The notes under the pieces were generated by a model. The model did not search any database. It worked only from the letters and a program-made list of their open reading frames with translations, and was not told where the DNA came from. Source: Chiridota heheva (Eukaryota > Echinodermata > Holothuroidea > Apodida > Chiridotidae). From it: 64,000 nt of DNA. Made by a program: the position numbers and the translations under genes. The DNA is taken from NCBI GenBank assembly GCA_020152595.1, contig JAIGNY010000191.1:1-64000 (forward strand), given 5' to 3'. Shown piece after piece: positions 48,583-58,440 of this stretch. The first letter of the stretch is position 1; every line of letters begins with the position of its first letter.

Positions 48583-48980
48583 TCAGTACGCTCCTCTTTT
48601 CCAAGGTGGCTTGGACATGTATATTTTCTTCTCCTGGGCTTTTACCTTGTAGTGGTCGAGAAACTGACAATATATCTGAGCTCTATAAGTGTAAAAACGC
48701 ATACGAGCCTTGGAGTTTCGTGCTTTCCCCCAGCTGCTCTTTCTGATTGCAAAGTTCCGAGGGTGATCTGGTCTTTGATTCAGGTATCCCGGCGGTGTTC
48801 TGACGGCAGATGTTTTTGTACTCTGTTGTCGAATTTGTGTGCCAAACCGAACCAGTAGTAAGCTCTGATGGGATCTCCCTCCTGTGTTAACATTCTCCTT
48901 GTAAACCCGTTAGGGAAAGCAACCGTGGATATTGGCGATACTGGCAAGTATCGAGGCAAGATGTGTTCGCTCTGAAACAT
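48583..48980 (-). pseudogene. Small unknown gene of the Polinton-like element (frameshifted)
   Basis: It starts at the ATG at 48980, about 28 bases after a TATA-like box (GCATAAATAGAGC, inverted at 49008-49019) that is itself preceded by ATTGGTC. The first frame reads MFQSEHILPRYLPVSPISTV and runs to a stop at 48780. A different frame then continues (PGYLNQRPDHPRNFAIRKSS, MRFYTYRAQIYCQFLDHY) to a stop at 48583. A shift near 48795 probably split one basic protein of about 130 residues. I do not recognise the family. Confidence 0.5.
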
Positions 48981-49007
48981 AGAATGAAAAGAATTGATCA
49001 AGTTTGC

Positions 49008-49056
49008 TCTATTTATGCTTTTTGCTTTGATGTCTTCGACCAATCAGAAGCCAGTA
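49008..49056 (-). promoter_or_regulatory. CCAAT and TATA elements for the leftmost gene
   Basis: On the minus strand, CTGATTGGTCGAAGAC (inverted CCAAT at 49040-49044) is followed about 20 bases later by GCATAAATAGAGC. The start codon lies about 28 bases after that. The arrangement suits an RNA polymerase II core promoter. Confidence 0.55.
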
Positions 49057-49335
49057 AGGTATGATACCATTCGAGTTAATGACGTTTCTTTGAAAAACGA
49101 AAGGTGTGATGAGCTAGGTCAAACTTCTACAGTAGTCTCTACGGTAGCCTCGAACTCTTTTCGAATGTCTTTAAATTTATTTTTCTCTTTTTTAAATATT
49201 TACATGCGAGGGTAAAGTACCTGCCCCAACCAACGCAGTGATACCGTAGGAGTCATGCCACGATTTTGTACTCTTTCCGCCCTCATTGTTTTTCTTTTTC
49301 TTGTTATTATTATTTTTCAAACACATGCATTGTTT

Positions 49336-50013
49336 TTAACATTCTTCCTTAATAATCAAGTCCCACAGACAGTCCATCACTTTGTATCTAAGACCGAGAT
49401 TGCTCAATCGATCAGCGTAGCTTCCCAGCGCTGCACAGATGACGTCTCTCAGCAAACAGAGTACCTTCTCTTCTCCGTAGTCTTTGCTAACCTCTTTCTT
49501 CATTCCCCTTTCCAGCTCTTTGAAAATGTCTTTCGCAAGTCGATCTGTAATCAACGGGCGTTGAATCTCTTTTACTTTGTCTCTCTTTTCTTCCACCTTT
49601 TTGATCAGGTCGTTGACCAATGCGGCTTGTGTCAATTGGGCTTTCAGCAAGTCGTGTGCCATCTCCGTCATCGCTTTCAGGAATTTCGGCCAGTTCTTTT
49701 TCTCTTTAAACAAAAGAGAGTCTTCTTCTGTCGGCATGACGGACGATGCCGTTTCGGTCTGCAGAATGTTTGTATGATCCTCCTCCATACCCATGTGTTT
49801 CTTTGCCTCTTTCAACAAATGTTCAAGTACTTCTCTTTCTTCATCCATGTTACATCCTATTGGGGCCATAAACGCGGCGAGACAACCTAAAGCGTTGTAG
49901 AACGGTAATGGAAAGTCTCCTTCGCCGGTATGTTCTCCGTACATGTCAGGATCGCAAGCTTCGTCGCGCACACCATGCCTGATCTATGCCATGATGATTT
50001 GCAAAGGGGACAT
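49336..50013 (-). pseudogene. Unknown Polinton-like gene with long open part
   Basis: The main open part runs from the ATG at 49944 to 49336, about 202 residues. It is charged and helical-looking (LEHLLKEAKKHMGMEEDH, LVNDLIKKVEEKRDKVKE, ITDRLAKDIFKELERGMKK), which suggests coiled coil. An in-frame ATG lies upstream at 50011-50013 but is followed by an in-frame TAG at 49984-49986. The gene either starts at 49944 and is intact, or began earlier and is cut by this stop. The family is not recognised. The gene follows the 50185 promoter elements. Confidence 0.55.
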
Positions 50014-50165
50014 TTTTACTACGATGAAGGTGTCGTTGCGTGGTTTCTTTGATGTCTGTGTATATTCCGACGCTACTTTACGTTTCTGCTCTGAAGTCGT
50101 ACTGTTAGGTGTAGTATCCGTGTTGGTGTTTAATAAAATAATGAATCGAACTTCAGCAAGGCTTG

Positions 50166-50190
50166 CCTTTTTATGTTCTTTCTGACCAAT
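50166..50190 (-). promoter_or_regulatory. CCAAT and TATA elements
   Basis: On the minus strand, GATTGGTCAGAAAGAACATA is followed by AAAAGGC, giving an ATTGG box 7 bases before GAACATAAAAAGG. The same GAACATAAAA word stands at 50640-50652. Confidence 0.5.
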
Positions 50191-50232
50191 CAAAGCAAAG
50201 TAACAATGTTAATGGTAACGCTCTTTCTGTAT

Positions 50233-50607
50233 CTACACGAACACTTTGGTGCGGGATCGTATACGGCTTGAAGATCTGTTTTCGACGGCCGTATATTCAA
50301 TACGAATGGTTACGTCGTTTATTTCCAACCAGGCATGGAAAGGTTTTGGCATGAAGGCGTGTACTTCATCATCTCTGTACAATCTACAACTGAAGTTTTC
50401 TAAAAACTTTAGCAATCCCTTCGACCCTTCCTTGAGATGAAACACAGGCGAAATACACGGGATCTATGTACTTTTCTCTATATTCAATTTTAGCACTCGG
50501 ATAGTAACATTTCCGTACTCTGTGATATTTTCACGTAAACTTTTTGCAAGCATAGGCCACCACAAACGTTCCCACACAAATGTCTCTTCCTCGTTTAGAA
50601 TACCCAT
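50233..50607 (-). pseudogene. Small unknown gene of the Polinton-like element (one stop)
   Basis: An ATG at 50605-50607 opens MGILNEEETFVWERLWWPML. One in-frame TAG interrupts near 50469, then FHLKEGSKGLLKFLENFSCR and AFMPKPFHAWLEINDVTIRI follow in the same frame to the stop at 50233. The total is about 124 codons. It stands between the polymerase stop and the next promoter, 78 bases from the former. I do not recognise it. Confidence 0.5.
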
Positions 50608-50639
50608 GATTAGATGAATCGACTCAATTCACATCCACC

Positions 50640-50652
50640 TCTTTTATGTTCT
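50640..50652 (-). promoter_or_regulatory. TATA-like box, GAACATAAAAGAGG
   Basis: On the minus strand AAAGAACATAAAAGAGG lies 33-45 bases before the ATG at 50607 and matches the box at 50166-50178. Confidence 0.45.
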
Positions 50653-50684
50653 TTTTCAGATAAGTGTCAAATGATCGCGCTCTT

Positions 50685-53600
50685 TCAATGACCGTGCGGG
50701 AGGGTCGAAAGATCTGCTTGGATGACGCGTTTGTCGTAGATCAGTCTGTAATCCTTGGTAATGAATCTGGTAAGAACTCTTCCGGGACCGTCTCTCCTGA
50801 TGCTGTGAGGATAATGGACAGAAACGATGAGTTCTTCGTCGTCTTCCCAGGCTCGGCCTGTTTCAGGATCTACGTGATTTACCGTGTTGATCATCGCCTT
50901 GAAATTGACCAATAGAATGGTGTTATGGTCCAATGTGATGCCTCTGACTTTGCACTCCCCCACGACGACGGCGTCTGGTCTGGTCGAACGTATTTTGTAA
51001 GCGTAGTTCTTTGGGCCTCCAGGAACAAACTCGGTGATGTAGCTCCCGGCTTCTCCAGCTCGTCTGTCATGTCGCCGAGAAAGTTGCCGAGGGGTGGATC
51101 GTAGGTTCCCGGTCAGCTGACCGTGTCGAATTAGAGGACGCGCTCCTTCAGTCGCTCGATGTAACTGTAGAGTTTGAGACGGCGTGAGCCGTGATGTAAG
51201 CCGCGTTGAAAATGTTCGTGTTAGGCGATACTTCGACGTATTCGTTCGTGTCGACCCATTGGATGCGGGCGGTGAATTTGTCGTGAAACTGCAAGTATTT
51301 CATTTGTTTCGATTTGTCCGTCAACAGCTTGTAGAATTTTTCAAGAGTATTAATAAATTCCGTCTTGGTAAGTGCACTTCGCTGTCCAAACTTTCCCTAA
51401 AAGCAGTTGAGCATCAGTTTAGCCAACGATCGCTTTCTTTGTTCTTGGCAATGTTGACGTAGTCCAGTCTGATCTTTTCTCGGGCCTCGCACTCGTTGAT
51501 GTACCGACGACACTGTTATTCGGTTTCGCAGACTTCTGGCAACCCAATGGCTTCCTATTTCATTTTCAGAAACCTATTGATGTAAGCCGTGAACAAATCG
51601 GCCTCTCCTGTTTCGGGATCGTACTGCTTGGGCTCCTTGAAATACCACACCTTGTTGATATGTAACACCTCGTAACCTATCGCTACGGCTTTCTGTAGCT
51701 CGCAGCTCACCCACGTCCCGTAAAGCGCTCGTAGTTCATCGGAGTGTTTACATCATCCTTTGGTCAGAGTTTCTGCGCAAGCGATACACAACGGAAACAT
51801 GAGTTTTCCTCGACATCATACCGGGAGCACGGGATGGTACAGACCACGAGGAGGTAAGACGGTGCATTTCATCAGTCCTTCGTAGTCACGTACGTCGGTG
51901 GTGCCCGGGGTTTTAATGATATCCAGATTCCCAAAAGGGTATTTACAATACTTGTTGACGTATGGGTAGAGCGAACAGACATCGACGTACTTGATCTGTT
52001 CGTCCTCTTTGACGACTTCATGAAGCTTGATGGCATTGGTCCGTCCGCCAAAAAACGCATCTCGGGGTCGAAGAGGTTCGCTTAGTTCCAGGTTATCGAC
52101 GAAGTCTTTCACCTGCGGGTTTCTCTCCAGTTCGTCTCGGAACTCGCATTTCCAGATTTCAACCAGTTTCCAGCCTTCTCGAAGCCCTTCGTTGTTCAGC
52201 CAGTCTCGTTTACGGGTAAGCTTCTCGTGAACATCTTCGACGGTTGTTTCGACCCTCGGCAGCTTGTGTTCTCTGTTTGGGTAGCAGATAGGACAGCCGT
52301 GCCACAAACAACCGTAGAACTCGTAAGCTGTCTTTGACGTCTCATCCCATCCGACTACTTTGTAAGGACCGATGTGTTTTTTTCCTTTGGGAGTTCGGGC
52401 GTGTTGCAGTTGTCGGCCCTCTCGTTGCTCGATCCATTTTAACCATTGAAGGACTTTCACTGAATGTATATCGTTTTCGTACCCCGAATGAGAAACCAGG
52501 GCGATTGTATTGGTACGAAGGAACTTTCGTCGAAACAGGTGCATGCAGGCTATGGAAATAGTGATGCATTTTTCAAAAGGATCTTTGTCCGTAGTTTCAA
52601 CAAACTCTTTTCGGAAGCGTAAACATCCTAGCCGGAGTAGTCCTACATCGCTACAACAGTACTGGTACATTTCACGAGCCATGATAAAGTCTTGTTCTTC
52701 TGTTCTTTGTACCACGCAAGAAAAGCTTTGCCTTGAGCAGGTTTCATGTACTCGGGATCGTAGTTTTCGACTGCAGGCCAAGAACCGACGTAATTTTCAT
52801 AGAGCTGAGTGTTGAAATGGTACGGGAAATAACCTTTCTTCTTTTCCGTCAATCCGAACGTCTTGGGAAAAGAAGAGAGAGGAGCCGGAATTAGGTTACA
52901 CGAGTCGATGATCCTTAGGGTCGTAACATCTTTCTTTCTCTTTGTTCCTGGCCTTTTCTTTCAAGTCGATGCTCATCAGCTTGGCTCCGTTATCACAACG
53001 TTGGGGCACATTCCAATGTTATTCATGTGATTGAGAATAAAATGACCGTCGTATCCTTTCATGTTGTGAGCAATGGCCGTGCTCCCTTTGTTTTCTGGAG
53101 AAAGCAACCAACTGCAAAAGTCTTTTTGAGTGTTTCTTCTCGAGAATACATGTTCTCGTTTGCCACACGATACACAATTCTGATGAATATCTTCCTTTTG
53201 AATACAGCTTAAACAAACACGATGTGCTACACAATAGTTTGGTACGTTTAAATGTCCTCCGTTGTCGAGCTTATCTTCTTGCATGCATTTGAAATCGAAA
53301 AAGATGTATTTCAGAGGAAGGCTCTTTTCTTTCATCGGCTCGACTTCCATGCCGAGAATATCACGAGCTTCTTCGTCGTCGACAATTACCTCTCCTCCTC
53401 CTCTTCTTCCTTTGATCTTTTGCATGTAACAAAGATGATCGTACGGTCGATGACTCTCACAGTTTCTGCAGTAAAGTTGACCACATTTGTGCTATCCTTT
53501 GACGGTTACTCCACAAGTAGTACAACGACAGATGCGTTTACAGATCGAGCGTGGTCTTGTTTCGTTTTAGGTTTGATCGTGACTTTGCTTCTTTTTGGGA

Positions 53601-54290
53601 TCCTCTTGTAATTAGCAAAACATGTCGGACTCTTGAAGGATCGGTCGCAATCTTTACAATGTATCCATTCGGTAAACAGGCATTCCTCTTTTGTTGCATT
53701 AAAACAACATTCGCAAACCTTATGGCAACGATGGTGGTCAAAGACTTCGTACCCTTTTTCACAAATGTCACAGGAGTAATGGGTATCCAGTAGTCCAGGA
53801 AGTGAAATGACAACATCAAAATGATTATCATGGTAGATAAGATGAAGTTTTTTTTGCACGAGGATGTCCCCTAAATAGAAAGAAGTCGTGAGGGTTTGAA
53901 GTAACGACATTTATTTTGTAATCAGGTAACACGGCTTGAAAACGCTCTACTTCTTCCAATCCACAGAAACCAAGGCAACGCCGGCTCGTTCGTGTAACGC
54001 TCTTGCGAGTCTCGTTTACTCACCAAAACCGTGACGAATGTTTTCCCAGTTGACGGCGTTATCGTTCTCTTTGTCGATACGGGCTTTGGCGGTCACTAGA
54101 GCTCGGGCTAGACAGAGGTGAACTTTGTTTGCGATACGGATGATAGAGCCTTTTTTCAAGGTCCAGTCTTTTATGTAAGTACAGCCACTTCCTTGAGGCA
54201 TCTTGATGGGAATCACTCTGATTTCAAGGTCTCCGTCAAGCACGAAAGCAGTCTTTGATTGAAAACTTGAAAAATGGCGGTTAGAAGACG
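50685..54290 (-). pseudogene. Protein-primed family B DNA polymerase of Polinton type (broken)
   Basis: The replicase of Polinton-like elements. Parts in order: an N-terminal piece (54243-54016) ending in an in-frame TAA; a cysteine-rich zinc-binding region (about 53780-53460, CHKVCECC, CKDCDRSF, CRNC) split by a frameshift near 53530; ExoI with FFDFK, where the family has Glu after Asp-Phe (about 53300); ExoII NMKGYDGHFIL (about 53050); ExoIII YCCSDVGLL (about 52665); palm motif A VDVCSLYPYVN (about 51970); motif B with a TAG inside it (51397-51399); motif C reduced to F-D-T-V-S flanked by TAA (51131-51133) and TGA (51113-51115); and a C-terminal part (50963-50685, DYRLIYDKRV). Several frameshifts separate the blocks. 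No active enzyme can be made. Confidence 0.9.
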
Positions 54291-54394
54291 CTGTACGCTC
54301 ATTTAATCTCTACTCATGAGTTGCACCCATGTTGGATACTCCAAACTAGGAGAATGAATCTCAAAACTCGCACGATCTTAAGCAGCAAAACCTT

Positions 54395-55030
54395 CTACCA
54401 GTCGTTGGATAAGACTTTCGAAAACAGCATGTAATACGTTGACGACGTCCTCTTCTTGCTTGGCAAGCCGACCAATTCTTTCACCGTCGAACCGCACAAC
54501 GTGTTCATTTGAATCCGAGTTATATCTGGGAATATGGCGTCTTTGGGTCTCCACGATAAATAGCAACTCTCGACGGTAACTTCATTGTCCCGATCAACAT
54601 CCATAGCCTCGTCTGCTCCTCCGCCTTGATCGGGTCTTTCTATTTCATTAACGAGCGGTAAAAACTCACGAACGATAGGTAATTGTAATAATTGTTTATC
54701 AGGAATTGGTATGTTTTCGGCAATTAATTGATTGGCAAACGTATTGACTTTATCACTTAAATTATTCTCTCCTCTCTCGATCATCTCCGCCACTTCACAA
54801 TCCTGGGAATCGATATCCCATTCCTCTGTGTCAATTTGTGCATCCCAATCCTCGATATCCCATTCCTCCGTATCGATTTGTGCTTCCCAATACATCGAGT
54901 CTTCGAAGACGTCCAGCAATTCCCAACGTATTTCACCTGTCCAATGATTAAAAAAGTAACTTTGTCCATGAGTGTTGCTTGTTTCTATCGTCCAGCCTTG
55001 ATCGGACAAATCCACCATGCGTTGGGCCAT
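54395..55030 (-). CDS. WW-domain protein of the Polinton-like element
   Basis: An uninterrupted frame of 211 codons from ATG (55028-55030) to a stop at 54395. Residues 12-37 form a WW domain: GWTIETSNTHGQSYFFNHWT followed by GEIRWE. Trp13 and Trp36, the aromatic pair YF, Asn28-His29 and Thr31 are in place, while the proline usually found after the second Trp is missing. WW domains bind proline-rich peptides, and here the partner could be host or virion, which is inference. Residues about 48-72 hold two copies of an acidic AQIDTEEWDIE-like unit. The rest is acidic with no known domain. It is the only clearly unbroken gene in the right part of the minus block and diverges from the ATPase. Confidence 0.7.
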   Translation of the reverse strand: MAQRMVDLSDQGWTIETSNTHGQSYFFNHWTGEIRWELLDVFEDSMYWEAQIDTEEWDIEDWDAQIDTEEWDIDSQDCEVAEMIERGENNLSDKVNTFANQLIAENIPIPDKQLLQLPIVREFLPLVNEIERPDQGGGADEAMDVDRDNEVTVESCYLSWRPKDAIFPDITRIQMNTLCGSTVKELVGLPSKKRTSSTYYMLFSKVLSNDW

Positions 55031-55074
55031 GTTGATTTCTTGAGATCAAAAAATAGAATGAGGCAATTCAAAAA

Positions 55075-55330
55075 AATTCATACCAATTCATATTGTTTGG
55101 CAGGGCTGCAGGGTGCCCAAACTTCTGTCTGAAGGTGACGCAATACCTGCACATACTGTTTAAAGGTGACTTGGCACGATGCCAACGTATACAGGTGACC
55201 TTGAAGGTGACTTTCACAGAAGGTGACGCGATACCCGCACATAATGTGTAAAGGTGACTTGGCACAATGCCAGCGTATAAAGGTGACCTTCAAGGTGACT
55301 TTCACAATCGAATCTGACAATCTTAAGGGC
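55075..55330. promoter_or_regulatory. Divergent regulatory region with eight AGGTGA half-sites
   Basis: Between the WW gene and the ATPase. Two tandem units of 88 bases (start words at 55131 and 55219) carry AAGGTGAC eight times in about 170 bases, including TGACCTTGAAGGTGAC and TGACCTTCAAGGTGAC pairs. AGGTCA-like half-sites and TCAAGGT are known binding words of nuclear receptors. Use here as enhancer, promoter or origin is inference. Confidence 0.5.
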
Positions 55331-55497
55331 GAATAATGTAAATGTGTATAAAGCAAACTACTGGAATCTGTTTTTTTTTTGTATATATCGATCATTGTTT
55401 TGTTTTTTAAATCATCGTTTTCTGAAGAAAAACAGATAGGTAATTAGGTTTTAGATGATATAAAGAACGGCATCACTTTATTTGTAACATTCATGAG
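55331..55497. other. Leader before the ATPase
   Basis: AT-rich with a T-run (55370-55380). No clear TATA box can be chosen. Confidence 0.35.
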
Positions 55498-55816
55498 ATG
55501 GAGACGTTGGATGGAACATTACATCATCTGTTCACTTGTATCGTTGCAGGGCCGACAGGGTGCGGGAAGATCCGGTGGGTGAGAACGCTCTTGGAAGGTC
55601 GTGAGCAATTAATCGATCCACCTCCCGAACGCGTGTATTAGTTTTATGCCGAATACCAACCCGATTACGAAGCATTGAAACAAGCTTTACCTCATGTTCA
55701 ATTTATAGAAAGATTACCCGGTGAAGAAGAACTAAAACGGTTGGATGCAGAGCATAGGAAGTTGATTGTCATTGACGATTTGATGAACGACTTGAACCCC
55801 GTCGTGACTGCATTGT
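55498..55816 (+). pseudogene. Polinton-type packaging ATPase, N-terminal part
   Basis: The ATG at 55498 opens METLDGTLHHLFTCIVAGPT. The Walker A loop GPTGCGKI has Ile where Thr or Ser is normal. An in-frame TAG stands at 55639-55641, then the frame resumes with FYAEYQPDYEALKQALPH and Walker B LIVIDDLMND. It then enters the GAA/AAG repeat after VVTALFTK. These are the features of the FtsK/HerA-like (A32-type) ATPases that drive genome packaging in Polinton-like viruses. The C-terminal half, including sensor and arginine-finger regions, is missing, apparently lost across the repeat. Confidence 0.8.
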
Positions 55817-56172
55817 TCACAAAAGAAAAGAAAAAGAAGAAGAAAAAGAAAAAGAAAAAGAAGAAGAAGAAAAAGAAAAAGAAAAAGAAGAAGAAAAAGA
55901 AAAGAAAAGAAAAGAAAAAGAAAAGAAAAAGAAAAGAAAAGAAAAAGAAAAGAAAGAAAAAGAAGAAGAAGAAGAAGAAGAAGAAGAAGAAAAAAGAAAA
56001 AGAAAAGAAAAAGAAAAAGAAGAAGAAGAAGAAGAAGAAGAAGAAGAAGAAGAAGAAGAAGAAGACGAAGACGACGACGACGACGAAGCATACGAAGAAG
56101 AAGAAGAAGAAGAAGAAGAAGAAGAAGAAGAAGAAGAAGAAGAAGAAGAAGAAGAAGAAGAAGAAGAAGAAG
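55817..56172 (+). repeat. GAA/AAG microsatellite, ~355 bp
   Basis: Purine-only repeat (AAG, AAAAG, GAA units) with one GAC/GACGAC patch and a CATAC interruption near 56060-56090. Every frame is open, giving poly-Lys, poly-Glu or poly-Arg readings on the plus strand and poly-Ser/Leu/Phe readings on the minus strand. None is a gene. Confidence 0.95.
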
Positions 56173-56840
56173 GGCGTTTACCGCAGAAGCTGCAGAAAGA
56201 CAAAGAAACCGAATTCTATAATCGTCAAGTACAGACCTTTTTAAAGAAAACAAGGTGTACAGCTCTTCTCGACTGAAAACGAAACCAAAGCCAGCGTGGT
56301 GGAAAGATTAAAGGGTACTTCACCGCAAACAGCACTCACAAATACGTCGACGTATTACCCAAACTTCTTGTCGCCTAAAACGGTGCTCGCGATCGTAGTA
56401 TCAGACGGGCTCCGGAAGATGTCCACAGCGTAACGACTTGGGAGGTCTGGGAAGCTTTATACGGTAAAACGTTAAAGAAGAAGAAAAAGAAAGGTGTAAC
56501 CTTACAAATAGGAGACGTCGTTCGTTTGAGCATGGTCACACGACCGTTTTGCAAAGGCTATGTGCCAAGATGGACCGAAGAAGTATTTGAAATCAACAAA
56601 GTGATCCGCCGTCAACCCGTCGTGTATGCGATTAAAGATCTCTAAGGAGAAGAAGTGGCCGGTAACTTTTATCGAGAGGAATTACACAAGATTGGTAAAA
56701 AGGAAATAGACGCGGTTTATAAAATTAAGATGATTCTTCAATCACGAAAACGTAAAGACGAAACGAAAGAATATCTGGTAAAATGGTACGGTTTCCTTTC
56801 CAAATTCTACAGTTGGGTCACCGATGTTGTTAAATCATAA
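56173..56840 (+). pseudogene. Polinton integrase, C-terminal part with chromodomain
   Basis: The first piece (EFYNRQVQTFLKK) resembles the end of the retroviral-type integrase core, then frames shift up to about 56400. From 56403 one frame carries RRAPEDVHSVTTWEVWEALY, a lysine-rich stretch, and the SH3-like segment LQIGDVVRLSMVTRP and VPRWTEEVFEINKV, ending at an in-frame TAA (56643-56645). The frame continues with a chromodomain (KEYLVKWYGF, YSWVTDVV) to the stop at 56838-56840. Polinton integrases have the same order of core and chromodomain. The catalytic core with its D,D-E residues is absent, so this is a fragment. Confidence 0.8.
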
Positions 56841-56881
56841 AGTCGTTTAACAACACCTTCATTTGACTGCGAGACTTTACA

Positions 56882-57595
56882 ATGGCTAAATCGTTTTACG
56901 TGACGCTGTCTAGCAATGGCTGAATGAATGTGTGTCCCGAAAACACAGTGACGGAATTTCGAAACATTCTTTTGAGACCTCTACAACTCGATGGCGTATG
57001 GGAAGTCGATTTAGGGAATTTCAGCTACTCTAAATCGTGGTACCAGATTTGTGCTAAAACGAGTAAATCTGTTTGTGTTAACCAAACGGAATTACATAAG
57101 ATCGAGTTGGACCCGTTGAGAAAAGTGAGTAGCACTATCATCGGACAGAGAATGTATTTACCTGAAAACGATCGAGGGTTGCTGAAATTTGCTGAGGACG
57201 ATTACAACGGACATTTGAAGGTGCGTGCTAAGGATGGACGAGTTGTAATACTCAAAGGAAAAATATGTTAGAGTGTCGGATGTGACGATATGTGCGTGGT
57301 CACCGAAGATTGGCGGTACGGTAAACAACCGTGGGAATCGGAGAACATCGAACACCTGTTTGTCTACACCGATATCATTGCTCCTCAAGCCGTAGGCGAT
57401 CAAGAAGTACCTTTGCTGAAACAATTCGGAGTTTCGGCATTAGAAGTTCGAGGTCAAGCCGTAGAGAATACACCGTCGATCATCGCCTACTATCGTTATC
57501 AAATCGTTATCCGCGACAGAACGGAGCAAAAAATACCATTCACGACAGAAAGATCGATCGTCAGACTGCATTTTCGTCAACAACGTTCCTTGTAG
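56882..57595 (+). pseudogene. Virion-like gene of Polinton type, copy 1 (two stops)
   Basis: The ATG at 56882 opens MAKSFYVTLSSNG, then a TGA (56921-56923) interrupts. The frame goes on with ENTVTEFRNILLRPLQLDGV and NFSYSKSWYQIC to a TAG at 57269-57271, and resumes through IEHLFVYTDIIAPQAVGDQE and SIVRLHFRQQRSL to 57595. The pattern FYVTLPSN-like start plus a fixed YTDII..VGDQ segment is known from a protein widespread in Polinton-like elements and thought to be a minor virion (penton-like) protein; that role is inferred. It is followed after 57 bases by a second copy. Near 57500 it is a few residues shorter than copy 2. Confidence 0.7.
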
Positions 57596-57652
57596 GGGAG
57601 ATACATTGCTAACGGCGACGTCGTACTTTTCATTATCGCTCGAAACGTTACC

Positions 57653-58399
57653 ATGGCTAAATCGTTTTACGTGACGCTGCCGAGCAATGGCTCCATGAGT
57701 GTGTATCCAGAAAACACAGTGATGGGATTTCGAAACAATATTTTGAGACCCTTACATCTCAATGGCGCATGGAAAGTCGGATTAGCGAGTTTCAGCTACC
57801 CTTATTTGTGGAACAAAATCTGTAACGAGACGAGTCAATGTTCTTATTGGGCAACAGGCACAATAAATGTGGCGAAGGTCGATTTACATCCCTTGAGAGA
57901 AGTGACTTTTGCATCGCTTTTAGCAAAAAATTACTTGCCTAGTTCACACTGAAATATGCTCAACGTCATACAAACCCAAACTTACAACGGATATGTGAGG
58001 ATGCGAGCAAACAGTGGATACGTTGTAAAACTCCGTGGAAAAATATGTCAGAGTTTTGGATGTGAGGATCCTTGTGTTTTTACACAGAATACGATAACCA
58101 CCCATTATCCTTGGAAGACGGAGATTATCGAACACTTGTTTCTGTACACCGACATTATCACTGTTCAAACCGTAGGTGATCAAGAAGTACCGTTGTTACA
58201 ACATTTTGGAGTGCCGTTATCAAAATTTTGGGGTCAATCCGTCGACATGGCGCCACCGATCATCGCCTACTATCCCGTTAACCGAAATCCTATCGATTTG
58301 ATCAAAATCGTTATCCGCGACGGAACGGGGGAAAAAATACCATTCGCGACAAGGAGATCGATTGTCAGGCTGCATTTTCGTCAACAACGTTCCTTGTAG
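57653..58399 (+). pseudogene. Virion-like gene of Polinton type, copy 2 (one stop)
   Basis: The ATG at 57653 opens MAKSFYVTLPSNGSMSVYPE. The frame is interrupted once by TGA at 57950-57952 and otherwise runs to 58399, ending in SIVRLHFRQQRSL like copy 1. It matches copy 1 along its whole length, so the two are tandem duplicates. It is the better preserved of the two (about 248 codons). The role is inferred to be a minor virion protein. Confidence 0.7.
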
Positions 58400-58440
58400 A
58401 TATATAGTGTTGCCGTGAACGTCGTGCTATTCATTATCGA

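Noticed and set aside
55675..56253. Long frames of poly-Lys, poly-Ser or poly-Leu across the purine repeat
   Set aside because: They are simple-repeat readings. Only the ATPase start and the integrase end around them are gene-derived.
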